From the NCBI RefSeq assembly GCF_001191005.1, contig NZ_CP012201.1, positions 4,650,001 to 4,714,000 of the forward strand: a DNA stretch of 64,000 nucleotides. The letters run 5' to 3'. This document shows, in pieces, positions 16,057 through 24,443 of the stretch. A program made the translations under genes and the position numbers. Positions within the stretch are counted from its first letter, which is position 1, and each line of letters opens with the position of its first letter. This stretch comes from Massilia sp. NR 4-1. Its GTDB lineage: Bacteria; Pseudomonadota; Gammaproteobacteria; Burkholderiales; Burkholderiaceae_D. The notes below the pieces were generated by a model. It ran no database searches. It saw only the letters and a list, made by a program, of their open reading frames with translations, and had not been told where the DNA came from.

Positions 16057-16677
16057 ATGAGCCTCAAACTGTATGCCGACAGTGCGTTCACCAGCCCTTA
16101 CGCCCTGTCCGTTTTTGTCGCCCTGAAGGAAAAAAGCCTGTCCTTCGAGCTGGAAACCGTCGACCTCGATGCCGCCGCCAACAAAAAACCGGCGTATCGG
16201 ACCCAAGCCCTGACCGGCCGCGTTCCCTGCCTGGTCCACGACGGCTTCGCCCTGACCGAATCGAGCGCCATCAGCGAGTATCTGGATGAGGTCTTCCCGG
16301 CTCCGGGCCAGCGCGCCCTGTACCCGGCCGCGCCGCAGGAACGCGCCGTCGCGCGCCAGATCCAGGCCTGGCTGCGCAGCGACCTGCCGGCCCTGCGCAC
16401 CGAGCGCAGCACCCACACCGTGTTCTACCAGCGCGCCGAGCGGCCCTTGTCCGCCGCCGCGCAGGAAGATGCCGAACGCCTGCTGGCCGCCGCCGAGCGC
16501 TGGATACAGGGAGAGTACCTGTTCGAAGACTGGAGCATTGCGGACACCGATCTGGCCGTCATGCTGAGCCGTCTGGTCATGAACGGCGACCCGGTGCCGC
16601 AAAAGCTCAAGGATTACGTGGCCCGCCAATGGCAGCGCGAGTCCGTGCAGGAATGGCTGAAGCGCATCAACCGCTGA
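16057..16677 (+). CDS. glutathione S-transferase (YfcF-like)
   Basis: 206-residue cytosolic GST. The N-terminal thioredoxin-like domain has YADSAFTSPYALSVFVALKEK, the cis-Pro TGRVPCL segment and the glutathione gamma-glutamyl contact ESSAISEYLDEVF; the helical C-terminal domain ends with the DWSIADTDLAVMLSRL motif. The best match by pattern is E. coli YfcF, which has glutathione transferase and peroxidase activities. ATG at 16057 with GGAG upstream. Divergent from the LysR gene. Confidence 0.9.
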   Translation: MSLKLYADSAFTSPYALSVFVALKEKSLSFELETVDLDAAANKKPAYRTQALTGRVPCLVHDGFALTESSAISEYLDEVFPAPGQRALYPAAPQERAVARQIQAWLRSDLPALRTERSTHTVFYQRAERPLSAAAQEDAERLLAAAERWIQGEYLFEDWSIADTDLAVMLSRLVMNGDPVPQKLKDYVARQWQRESVQEWLKRINR

Positions 16678-16697
16678 GCCGCCGCACAGGGGCGGGC

Positions 16698-16712
16698 GCG
16701 GCAAAATGCCGC
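16698..16712. promoter_or_regulatory. candidate RegA-type box upstream of regB
   Basis: GCGGC-AAAAT-GCCGC, fitting the GCGNC-N5-GNCGC pattern reported for RegA/PrrA-type regulators. Its centre is about 59 bp before the putative regB start. The motif is short for GC-rich DNA, so support comes mainly from position and from a second site after regA. Confidence 0.4.
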
Positions 16713-16751
16713 ATCCGCCGCTAAAATTGCTGGAAAACTTGCTTGCGTGGC

Positions 16752-16757
16752 TATAAT
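16752..16757 (+). promoter_or_regulatory. -10 element of regB, suggesting a leaderless mRNA
   Basis: A perfect TATAAT lies 6 nt before the regB ATG, so transcription should start at or next to the start codon. No ribosome binding site is seen. A TTGCTG 19 nt upstream is a weak -35. Confidence 0.55.
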
Positions 16758-16763
16758 TGCCGC

Positions 16764-18014
16764 ATGCAACTTCCCTCGCTCTTCCGCGCTCTGCCGCAGC
16801 ATGAGGCACTTGGCCGCCTGGTCTGGATGCGCGCCATCGCACTCTCGTTTGAAACCTGCGGCGTGCTGGCGGCGGCCCTGTGGCTCGACGTCTTCCTGCC
16901 GATCGAAGCCGCGCTCGTCGTCATGGCCCTGCTGGCCAGCTTCAATATGTGGTCGTGGTGGCGCATGCAAAACCCGCGGCCGGTGGGCGAGATCGGCCTG
17001 TTCTACCAGTTGCTGGTCGACGTGCTGGCCCTGTCGGCCCTGCTGTACCTGACGGGCGGCGCCACCAATCCCTTCGTGTCGCTGTATCTGCCGGCGCTGG
17101 CCGTGGCCGCCGCCATCCTGCCGCTGGGTCTGGCCCTGGTGCTTGCCATTGCCGCGCTGGCCGCCTACTCGGCCATGATCACCCACTATGTGCCGCTGCA
17201 TGTGATGGACCACCACATGGCCATGAACTACCACCTGGTCGGCATGTGGATCAATTTCGCGCTGTCGGCCGGCCTGATTACCTGGTTTGTCGGCCGCCGC
17301 TCGCGCACCCTGCGCGAGCGCGACGCCCAGCTGGCGCTGGCGCGTGAACAGCACCTGAAAAGCGCGCAGATGATCGCGCTCGGCACCCAGGCCGCCAGCG
17401 CCGCCCACGAGATGGGTACGCCGCTCTCCACCATCGCCCTGATCGCCGACGACCTCAAGCACGACTTTGCGCAGGACGCCAACTTCGCCGCGTACCGCGC
17501 CGACATTGCCACCATCGAAACCCAGATCGCCCTGTGCAAGGCCTCGCTGCAGCGCCTGGGCGCCGCGGCACCGGGCACGGTGGTGCCGGTGGCCGACTGG
17601 CTGGCCCAGTTCATCGAAAAATGGCGGCTGCGCTGTCCGGCGACCAAGCTCAAGCTGGCATTGCCGCCCAGCGAGGCGCGCATCGGCAATGCCCAGGACC
17701 TGGCCCAGATCCTGCTCATCCTGCTGGATAATGCCGCCTTTGCCGCCAGCCGCGCCGATACCGAACTGGCCATTACCCTGAGCGTGGCCGGTGCCAACGC
17801 CTGGATCCGCATCGAAGACCATGGCCCCGGCATTGCGCGCGAGTTGCTGAAGCGCCTGGGCGGCGAGCAGGTCAAGAGCACTTCGGGCGGCCAGGGCATC
17901 GGCTTGATGCTGGCCTTCGCCACCGCCAGCCAGATCGGCGGCCGCATCGACCTCGCTTCCACCCCCGGCACCGGCACCACGGCCACCGTCACCATCCCGC
18001 TGCATGAAGCCTAA
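16764..18014 (+). CDS. regB: RegB/PrrB-type redox sensor histidine kinase
   Basis: 416-residue membrane kinase that senses the redox state of the quinone pool. Six transmembrane helices span about residues 18-175; the quinone-contact heptad GGATNPF is at 98-104. The H-box LGTQAASAAHEMGTPLSTIAL has the phospho-acceptor His215, and Cys258 in QIALCKASL lies where the redox-active cysteine of RegB is found. The N, G1 (DHGPGI) and G2 (GGQGIGL) boxes complete the ATPase domain. The ATG at 16764 directly follows a TATAAT box. It overlaps regA by 11 nt. Confidence 0.93.
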   Translation: MQLPSLFRALPQHEALGRLVWMRAIALSFETCGVLAAALWLDVFLPIEAALVVMALLASFNMWSWWRMQNPRPVGEIGLFYQLLVDVLALSALLYLTGGATNPFVSLYLPALAVAAAILPLGLALVLAIAALAAYSAMITHYVPLHVMDHHMAMNYHLVGMWINFALSAGLITWFVGRRSRTLRERDAQLALAREQHLKSAQMIALGTQAASAAHEMGTPLSTIALIADDLKHDFAQDANFAAYRADIATIETQIALCKASLQRLGAAAPGTVVPVADWLAQFIEKWRLRCPATKLKLALPPSEARIGNAQDLAQILLILLDNAAFAASRADTELAITLSVAGANAWIRIEDHGPGIARELLKRLGGEQVKSTSGGQGIGLMLAFATASQIGGRIDLASTPGTGTTATVTIPLHEA

Positions 18015-18543
18015 ACTCCTGATCCTCGACGACAACGAAGTCTTTGCCGCCACCCTGGCCCGCTCGCTGGGCCGGCGCGGCCTCGACGTGACCGTCGCCC
18101 ACAGCGGCGAAGCGGCGATGCAGGCCGCCGCCCAGACAGCCTTCGACTACGCCACCATCGACCTGCACCTGGCCAGCGATTCGGGCCTGCAATGGATCGC
18201 GCCGCTGCGCCAGGCCCTGCCGCAGGCGCGCCTGCTGGTGCTGACCGGCTACGCCAGCATTGCCACCACCGTGCATGCCATCAAGCTCGGCGCGGACGAT
18301 TATCTGGCGAAGCCGGCCAATGTCGACTCCATCCTGTCCGCGCTGCAATTCCAGGCCGAGGACAGCGCGCCGCTGCCCGAACCGCAGCAGCTGATTCCGA
18401 TGACGGTCGAGCGTCTGGAGTGGGAACACATCCAGCGCATTCTTATCGAAAATCAAGGAAATATCTCTTCGACGGCGCGCGCCCTGAACATGCACCGGCG
18501 CACCCTGCAAAGAAAGCTCGGAAAAAAACCCGTTGCAAAATAA
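18004..18543 (+). CDS. regA: RegA/PrrA/ActR-type response regulator
   Basis: 179-residue global redox regulator partnered with RegB. Receiver domain with acidic pair D9-D10, phospho-acceptor D53 and Lys302-equivalent in YLAKPAN; after a Pro-rich linker comes the Fis-type helix-turn-helix (ISSTARALNMHRRTLQRKL), whose MHRRTLQR sequence is close to invariant in RegA/ActR/RegR. In other bacteria this system controls oxidases, carbon and nitrogen fixation and hydrogenases. Its start codon lies inside the regB 3' end, so the two are co-translated. Confidence 0.95.
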   Translation: MKPKLLILDDNEVFAATLARSLGRRGLDVTVAHSGEAAMQAAAQTAFDYATIDLHLASDSGLQWIAPLRQALPQARLLVLTGYASIATTVHAIKLGADDYLAKPANVDSILSALQFQAEDSAPLPEPQQLIPMTVERLEWEHIQRILIENQGNISSTARALNMHRRTLQRKLGKKPVAK

Positions 18544-18603
18544 GGACTTAGCGTAGCCGACGCGGTGCCGCTGAGGCGCAAAACGGCCTTGTCGCAGGTA
18601 AAG

Positions 18604-18620
18604 TGCGACAATTGGTCGCA
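18604..18620. promoter_or_regulatory. candidate RegA-type box in the TonB receptor promoter
   Basis: TGCGAC-AATTG-GTCGCA, a 6-bp dyad fitting GCGNC-N5-GNCGC. Single half-sites GTCGCA (18591) and GCGACC (18634) flank it. A CATAAT at 18644-18649 is a plausible -10 with a poor -35, which would put the box near -44, an activator position. Confidence 0.5.
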
Positions 18621-18705
18621 TTCCCAACTGCTAGCGACCTCCCCATAATTCGTATTGCAAATTAGAAATAAGTTAAGTGCCAAGCAATACTACAAGGGGA
18701 ATTTC

Positions 18706-20928
18706 ATGCAATATCCAGTCCGTCCTAGCACCATGGCCCTGGCTGTCGCCGCGCTGATTTCGGGAACCGCACCTGCCGCCTACGCCGACGAAGCCCAGCA
18801 GATGCCGACCGTGCTGGTCACCGCATCCAAATTCGTGCCCGTGCCGGTGACCGCCGGCAGCCTGGGCGCCGAACAGATGGCCGGCAAGCGCTCCGCGCTC
18901 AACGATACCGCCCAGTTGCTGAGCGACGTGCCCGGCATGTCCCTCGCCGGCGGCGGCGCCGTCTCCAGCCTGCCCGTGATCCACGGCCTGGCCGACGACC
19001 GCAACCGCATCAAGATCGACGGCATGGACCTGATTTCGGCCTGCGCCAACCACATGAATCCGCCTCTGTCCTATATCGACCCTGCGAATGTGGGCAATAT
19101 CAAGGTCTACACCAGCCTGATCCCGGTCAGTCTGGGCGGCGACAGCATCGGCGGCGCCATTGTGGTCGCCTCGCAGAACCCGCGCTTCGCCAAGCCGGGC
19201 GAAGGCTTGCTGACCACCGGCGAACTGGGTACCTTCTACCGTTCCAACGGTCATGCCCGTGGCGTGCAGGCCGCCGCCACCATCGCCAACGAAAACTTCA
19301 GCTTCAGCTACAACGGCGCCACCGCGCGCTCGGACAATTACGAAGCGGCGCGCGACTTCAAACCGGGCGTCACGGCCGTCGCCACCAAGATCGGCGACCA
19401 CTGGATTGGCGGCGACGAAGTGGCGTCCTCCAGCTACAAGACGGAAAACCATGCCGTCAACCTGGCCATGCGCAGCGGCCAGCACCTGTTCGAATTCAAG
19501 GCCGGCTTCCAGGACATGCCCTACCAGGGCTTCCCCAACCAGCATATGGACATGACGAAGAACCGCAGCACCCAGCTGAATTTCGTCTACACCGGCCAGT
19601 TCGACTGGGGCACCCTGGTGACGCGCCTGTACCAGGAAAAAACCCGCCACCAGATGGACTTCTCGAACGATAAGCTGTTCTGGTACGGCGCCACGCGCAA
19701 TGTGGCCGGCATGCCGATGGAAACCAAGGGCAAGAACAATGGCGTGTCGGTCAAGGCCGACATCGCGCTGAGCCCGATCGACCAGCTGCGCGTGGGCGGC
19801 GAACTGCAGCGCTACCGCCTCGACGACTGGTGGCCGCCGGTCGCCAATTCCATGATGATGTCGCCCAACACCTTCATGAACATCAATAACGGCAAGCGCG
19901 ACCGCTTCGACGCCTACGCCGAGTGGGAACGCGAATGGACCTCGAAATGGACGTCGCTGGTGGGCCTGCGCGCCGACCGCGTCAGCATGAATGCCGGTGA
20001 TGTGCAGGGCTATAACACCATGCCCATGGGCTATGGCAACGACGCGGCCCGCTTCAACGCCGCCGACCGCAAAAAGACCGACAACAACTACAACCTGACC
20101 GCCCTGGCCCGCTACACCGTCAACGCCAACCAGAGCTTCGAAGGCGGCTATGCGCGCAAGGCGCGTTCACCCAGCCTGTACGAGCGCTACACCTGGTCCA
20201 CCAATGGCATGGGCATGACCATGAATAACTGGATCAACGACGGCAACGGCTATGTGGGCGACATCAACCTCAAGCCGGAAGTGGCGCACACCCTGAGCCT
20301 GTCCATGGACCTGCACGACGGCGCCGGCAAGCAGTGGGATCTGAAAGTCGCGCCCTACTTCACCCGCGTCAACAACTACATCGACGCGGCCTGCCTCACC
20401 AAGTGCAGTCCGAACCGCTTCAACTACCTGAAGGTGGTGAACCGCGATGCCAAGCTGTATGGCTTCGACCTGTCCGGTTCCGCCAATCTGGGCAAGATCG
20501 ATGGCGTCGGCAGCTTCACCGGCAAGGGCGTCGTGAGCTATGTGCGCGGCAAGACCACCGATGGCGATAACCTCTACAACATCATGCCGCTCAATGCGCG
20601 CCTGAGCGTGGAGCACCGCATGGGTAATTGGACCACCACCGTGGAAGAAGTGCTGGTGCGCTCCAAGTCCAGGCTGTCCCAGGTGCGCAACGAGATGGAG
20701 ACCGGCGGCTATGGTCTGCTGAATCTGCGCACCAGCTACGAAGCCAAGGCTTACCGCATCGACATTGGTCTGGATAATGCGCTCAACAAGTTCTACTCGC
20801 AACCGCTGGGCGGCGCCTATATCGGCCAGGGCGTCACCATGTCGCTGAATGGCGGCGGCGCGCCGTACGGCATCACCGTGCCTGGCATGGGCCGTTCGGT
20901 CTACGCGGCGCTCAAACTCAAGTTCTAA
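18706..20928 (+). CDS. TonB-dependent outer-membrane receptor, possibly for copper
   Basis: 740-residue receptor: signal peptide to about residue 28 (ending AYA-DE), plug domain starting TVLVTASKF, and a 22-strand barrel ending in a terminal Phe. In the plug, SACANHMNPPLSYI holds C113-x3-M117, in the place and spacing of the CxxxM copper site of OprC/NosA-type receptors, and further His/Met-rich sequence (QHMDM, about 280) follows. The substrate assignment is inference from these residues and from the nearby copper-requiring oxidase genes. ATG at 18706 with AAGGGG upstream. Directly downstream of regBA. Confidence 0.85.
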   Translation: MQYPVRPSTMALAVAALISGTAPAAYADEAQQMPTVLVTASKFVPVPVTAGSLGAEQMAGKRSALNDTAQLLSDVPGMSLAGGGAVSSLPVIHGLADDRNRIKIDGMDLISACANHMNPPLSYIDPANVGNIKVYTSLIPVSLGGDSIGGAIVVASQNPRFAKPGEGLLTTGELGTFYRSNGHARGVQAAATIANENFSFSYNGATARSDNYEAARDFKPGVTAVATKIGDHWIGGDEVASSSYKTENHAVNLAMRSGQHLFEFKAGFQDMPYQGFPNQHMDMTKNRSTQLNFVYTGQFDWGTLVTRLYQEKTRHQMDFSNDKLFWYGATRNVAGMPMETKGKNNGVSVKADIALSPIDQLRVGGELQRYRLDDWWPPVANSMMMSPNTFMNINNGKRDRFDAYAEWEREWTSKWTSLVGLRADRVSMNAGDVQGYNTMPMGYGNDAARFNAADRKKTDNNYNLTALARYTVNANQSFEGGYARKARSPSLYERYTWSTNGMGMTMNNWINDGNGYVGDINLKPEVAHTLSLSMDLHDGAGKQWDLKVAPYFTRVNNYIDAACLTKCSPNRFNYLKVVNRDAKLYGFDLSGSANLGKIDGVGSFTGKGVVSYVRGKTTDGDNLYNIMPLNARLSVEHRMGNWTTTVEEVLVRSKSRLSQVRNEMETGGYGLLNLRTSYEAKAYRIDIGLDNALNKFYSQPLGGAYIGQGVTMSLNGGGAPYGITVPGMGRSVYAALKLKF

Positions 20929-20944
20929 GGCAGCACGGAAAGGC

Positions 20945-20984
20945 GCCCGCCCCGCCGTCCTGGCAGGGCGGGCACCTGCTTTTT
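20945..20984 (+). terminator. probable terminator of the TonB receptor gene
   Basis: GCCCGCCC / GGGCGGGC 8-bp stem with a 13-nt loop, 16 nt after the stop codon, followed after seven bases by a short T-run. The weak T-tract lowers confidence. Confidence 0.55.
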
Positions 20985-21101
20985 CAGCGGCCGGCATCCT
21001 GTTCCGGTCAGGCCGCCGGCCCCCCGCCCGGGGGCAAATCGGCAGGCCCAGGCCAAGCTGACTTATAATGGCGGGGCATTTGCCAACCTAACAAGCCCCC
21101 C

Positions 21102-21788
21102 ATGTCCACGATCCGACCCGAACCGGCGGTGATTCGCCATCTCGGACAAGCCGAATACGAGCCGATTTTTGCCGCGATGCGTGCCTTTACCGACGCGCGC
21201 ACGCCCGACACGCCCGATGAGCTGTGGATCGTCGAACATCCCCCCGTCTTCACGCTGGGCCTGGGCGCCGACCGCGGCCACCTGCTGGCCGGCGCCAGCG
21301 CCGTCCCCGTGGTGCAGACCGACCGGGGCGGCGAGGTGACTTACCATGGCCCGGGCCAGGTCGTGATCTATTTGCTAATGGACCTGCGCCGCAACAAGCC
21401 GGGCGGCAAGCTGTATGCCCGCCAGTTTGTGCATAAAATCGAGCAGGCGATCATCAATGTGCTGGCGGCGTATAATCTCGCTGGCGAGCGCGTTGAAGGC
21501 GCGCCCGGCATCTATATGGCCGGCGGCCCGAAAAAGGGCGCCAAGATCGCCGCGCTGGGATTGAAAGTGCGCGGCAATGGCTGCACCTACCACGGGGTGT
21601 CGCTGAATGTGGGCATGGATCTGGCGCCGTTCGGCTGGATCAATCCCTGCGGCTACGCCGGCCTGGAAACCGTGGACATGCGCAGCATGGGCGTCGAGGC
21701 GCCATTGGCCGATGTGCAGGACGCGCTGGCCGAGGAACTGACCCAGTTGCTGGGCGTAGCAGAACCCGAACCCGTCGCGCAGGACTAA
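21102..21788 (+). CDS. lipB: lipoyl(octanoyl) transferase LipB
   Basis: 228 residues. Transfers octanoate from acyl-carrier protein to apo-lipoyl domains. The family signature RGGEVTYHGPGQVV (about 75-88), the catalytic Lys148 in GAKIAALG and the nucleophile Cys183 in NPCGYAGLE are all present. A TATAAT lies at 21064-21069, 32 nt before the start. lipA follows after 38 nt, so octanoyl transfer and sulfur insertion are co-expressed. Confidence 0.96.
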   Translation: MSTIRPEPAVIRHLGQAEYEPIFAAMRAFTDARTPDTPDELWIVEHPPVFTLGLGADRGHLLAGASAVPVVQTDRGGEVTYHGPGQVVIYLLMDLRRNKPGGKLYARQFVHKIEQAIINVLAAYNLAGERVEGAPGIYMAGGPKKGAKIAALGLKVRGNGCTYHGVSLNVGMDLAPFGWINPCGYAGLETVDMRSMGVEAPLADVQDALAEELTQLLGVAEPEPVAQD

Positions 21789-21826
21789 CCGAATCAACTA
21801 CTTAGGCCCATTGGGCCACGCAGCTT

Positions 21827-22813
21827 ATGACCACCGAGACCACTTCCAGCCCAGCCCCAGCTTACAACCCCAGCGAAAAGCAAAAAGGCGCCAGCAAGAC
21901 CTCGCGCATCCCCATCAAGATCGTGCCGATCGAGCAGGTGGAGCGTCTGAAAAAGCCGGAGTGGATTCGCGTCAAAGGCGCTTCCGTTTCCAGCCGCTTC
22001 TACGAAATCAAGGACATCCTGCGCGAAAACAAGCTGGTGACCGTGTGCGAGGAAGCGAGCTGCCCGAATATCGGCGAATGCTTTGGCAAGGGTACCGCCA
22101 CTTTCATGATCATGGGCGACAAGTGCACCCGCCGCTGCCCCTTCTGCGACGTGGGCCACGGCCGTCCCGATCCGCTCGACGTCAACGAGCCAGGCAACCT
22201 GGCCAACACCATCGCCAAGCTGCGCCTGAGCTATGTGGTGATCACCTCCGTTGACCGCGACGACCTGCGCGACGGCGGCGCCGGCCACTTCGTCGAGTGC
22301 ATCACCAAGACGCGCGACCTGTCGCCGAAGACCCAGATCGAAGTGCTGGTGCCCGACTTCCGCGGCCGCCTGGAAAAAGCCCTGGACATCTTCGCCAGCG
22401 GCCTGCCGGACGTGATGAACCACAATCTGGAGACCGTGCCGCGCTTGTACAAGGAAGCCCGTCCCGGCGCCGATTACCTGCACTCGCTCAAGCTGCTGAA
22501 GGACTTCAAGGCCCTGTATCCGGACGTGAAAACCAAGTCCGGCCTGATGGTCGGCCTGGGCGAGACCGATGAGGAAATCCTGGAAGTGATGCGCGATATG
22601 CGCGCCCACGACATCGACATGCTGACCATCGGCCAGTACCTGGCACCGTCCAACAGCCACCTGCCGGTGCGCCGCTACGTGCACCCGGACGTGTTCAAGA
22701 TGTTCGAGGATGAGGCGTACAAGATGGGCTTCGCCCACGCCGCCGTCGGCGCCATGGTGCGCAGCTCCTACCACGCCGACGTGCAGGCGCATAACGTGCT
22801 GGCAGCCGGCTAA
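21827..22813 (+). CDS. lipA: lipoyl synthase LipA
   Basis: 328-residue radical-SAM enzyme that inserts two sulfurs into octanoyl-lipoyl domains. The auxiliary cluster motif is C74-x4-C79-x5-C85 and the SAM cluster motif is C100-x3-C104-x2-C107; the C-terminal RSSYHADVQA contains the conserved RSSY serine that ligates the auxiliary cluster. A small palindrome GGCCCA-T-TGGGCC lies 9-21 nt before the start codon. Co-transcribed with lipB. Confidence 0.97.
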   Translation: MTTETTSSPAPAYNPSEKQKGASKTSRIPIKIVPIEQVERLKKPEWIRVKGASVSSRFYEIKDILRENKLVTVCEEASCPNIGECFGKGTATFMIMGDKCTRRCPFCDVGHGRPDPLDVNEPGNLANTIAKLRLSYVVITSVDRDDLRDGGAGHFVECITKTRDLSPKTQIEVLVPDFRGRLEKALDIFASGLPDVMNHNLETVPRLYKEARPGADYLHSLKLLKDFKALYPDVKTKSGLMVGLGETDEEILEVMRDMRAHDIDMLTIGQYLAPSNSHLPVRRYVHPDVFKMFEDEAYKMGFAHAAVGAMVRSSYHADVQAHNVLAAG

Positions 22814-22818
22814 GGCCA

Positions 22819-23481
22819 ATGACGGTACGCATCGAAGCGTCGTGGAAGGAGCAGTTGCAGGAGGAATTCAGCAAACCCTATTGGGATAGCCTGACTTCCT
22901 TCGTGCGCGCCGAGTACGCGGCCGGACAGTGCTGCCCGGCCGGCAAAAACATCTTCCGCGCCTTCGACCTGACGCCTTTCAATGAAGTCAAAGTCGTTAT
23001 CCTCGGCCAGGACCCTTACCACACGCCTGGCGCCGCCATGGGCTTCTGCTTCTCCGTCCCCGATGGCAACCGCCCGCAACCGAGCCTGCAGAACATCTTC
23101 CAGGAGATCGGCACGGACCTGGGCGTGGCGCGCAGCAGCACCGACCTGTCGGACTGGGCGCAGCAAGGCGTCTTCCTGCTCAATGCCGTGCTCACGGTGC
23201 GCGCCCACCAGGCCGGATCGCACGCCAAGCGCGGCTGGGAAAACTTCACCGACAGCGCCATCAGCCGCCTCTCGTCCGAACGCGAGAACCTGGTGTTCAT
23301 CCTGTGGGGCAGCTACGCCATCGCCAAGCGCGCCCTGATCGACGCGCGCAAGCACCACATCATCACTTCGCCGCACCCGTCGCCGCTGTCGGCCCATCGC
23401 GGCTTCTTCGGCAGCAAACCCTTCTCCCGCGCCAACGGCTACCTGGCGGCCAAGGGCAAGACGCCCATCGCCTGGGCCTGA
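22819..23481 (+). CDS. ung: uracil-DNA glycosylase, family 1
   Basis: 220-residue base-excision repair enzyme that removes uracil from DNA. The water-activating loop GQDPYH is at 63-68 (catalytic Asp65), GFCFSV forms the uracil pocket and the HPSPLSAHRG loop near residue 190 inserts into the DNA. It starts 5 nt after lipA, so it is likely on the lip transcript, although the two are not functionally linked. Confidence 0.97.
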   Translation: MTVRIEASWKEQLQEEFSKPYWDSLTSFVRAEYAAGQCCPAGKNIFRAFDLTPFNEVKVVILGQDPYHTPGAAMGFCFSVPDGNRPQPSLQNIFQEIGTDLGVARSSTDLSDWAQQGVFLLNAVLTVRAHQAGSHAKRGWENFTDSAISRLSSERENLVFILWGSYAIAKRALIDARKHHIITSPHPSPLSAHRGFFGSKPFSRANGYLAAKGKTPIAWA

Positions 23482-23506
23482 GACGCATCGCCAGTAAAGG
23501 TATTTC

Positions 23507-23929
23507 ATGGATACGCCCGCACACGACCTGGATTACTTCAACAACTTCGGCAAGGGCACGCTGCCCGACCATCTGGGCATCAAGGTCACCGGCACCGGCA
23601 AGCATGAGCTGAGCGCCGAATTCACCGTCGCACCGCACCACCTGGCGCCGAACGGCTATCTGCATGCGGGCAGCATCGTGACCCTGGCCGATACGGCCTG
23701 CGGCTACGCCTGCTATACCAATCTGCCTGAAGGCGCGAACAATTTCACCACTATCGAACTGAAATCGAATCACCTCGGCACGGCACGCGAAGGCGTGGTG
23801 GCGGTGACGGCGCGCGCCGTGCATATGGGCCGCACCACTCAGGTGTGGGATGCTACTGTGGTCGATAAAGCCACAGGCCGCACGATTGCCTTGTTCCGTT
23901 GTACCCAAATGGTCCTGTATCCGAAATAA
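23507..23929 (+). CDS. PaaI-type hotdog thioesterase
   Basis: 140-residue hotdog-fold protein. The LAPNGYLHAGSIVTLADTACGYAC segment on the central helix carries the HAG motif and the Asp expected in PaaI-like acyl-CoA thioesterases, and a later VHMGRTTQVWDATVVD strand completes the fold. The substrate is not evident. It follows ung by 25 nt on the same strand. Confidence 0.88.
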   Translation: MDTPAHDLDYFNNFGKGTLPDHLGIKVTGTGKHELSAEFTVAPHHLAPNGYLHAGSIVTLADTACGYACYTNLPEGANNFTTIELKSNHLGTAREGVVAVTARAVHMGRTTQVWDATVVDKATGRTIALFRCTQMVLYPK

Positions 23930-23975
23930 TAGGAGCCTTGAATATCCACCCGGCCGTGCCGGAGAAAGGATGGTC

Positions 23976-24419
23976 ATGGTTCTGCATCGTCTCGCAGGTG
24001 CCAGCCTGCTGCTCGCCGCCACGCTGGCCTGTGCGCAAACCCCTTATACCGAGGACTCCACCTACCGTGGCCTCGGCGGCCAGGAAGGCATCAGGAAGAT
24101 AGTCGATACCTTCATCCCCCTGATTCTGGCCGATGAACGCATCAAGGCCAGTTTCGAAGACACGGACATGAAGCAGCTGGCCGAACGTCTGGCCGAGCAG
24201 TTCTGCGAATTTTCCGGTGGTCCCTGCAAATACACCGGCAAATACAAGGGCAAGGACATGGCTTCGGTCCATATCGACCTGAAGATCAGCAATGCCCAGT
24301 TCAACGCCCTGGCTGAAGACTTGCAGATCGCCATGGAGCGCAACAATGTGCCGAACAGCGTGGCCAACAAGCTGATTGCCAAGCTGGCGCCGATGCAGCG
24401 CGATATTGTGACCAAATAA
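23976..24419 (+). CDS. exported group 1 truncated haemoglobin
   Basis: 147 residues with an N-terminal signal sequence (about 1-20, LLLAATLACAQ), then a truncated-globin fold: YRGLGGQEGIRKIVDTFIPLILADERI matches helices A/B of TrbN-type globins, and the His in ASVHIDLKI is the likely proximal ligand. A start at 23970 is possible but would sit against the Shine-Dalgarno sequence; ATG 23976 leaves 6 nt. Truncated globins are usually cytosolic, so export is notable. It is 24 nt upstream of a DUF3034 outer-membrane protein, forming a two-gene unit. Confidence 0.82.
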   Translation: MVLHRLAGASLLLAATLACAQTPYTEDSTYRGLGGQEGIRKIVDTFIPLILADERIKASFEDTDMKQLAERLAEQFCEFSGGPCKYTGKYKGKDMASVHIDLKISNAQFNALAEDLQIAMERNNVPNSVANKLIAKLAPMQRDIVTK

Positions 24420-24443
24420 GCGTGACCACATAAGGAGAAGCCG

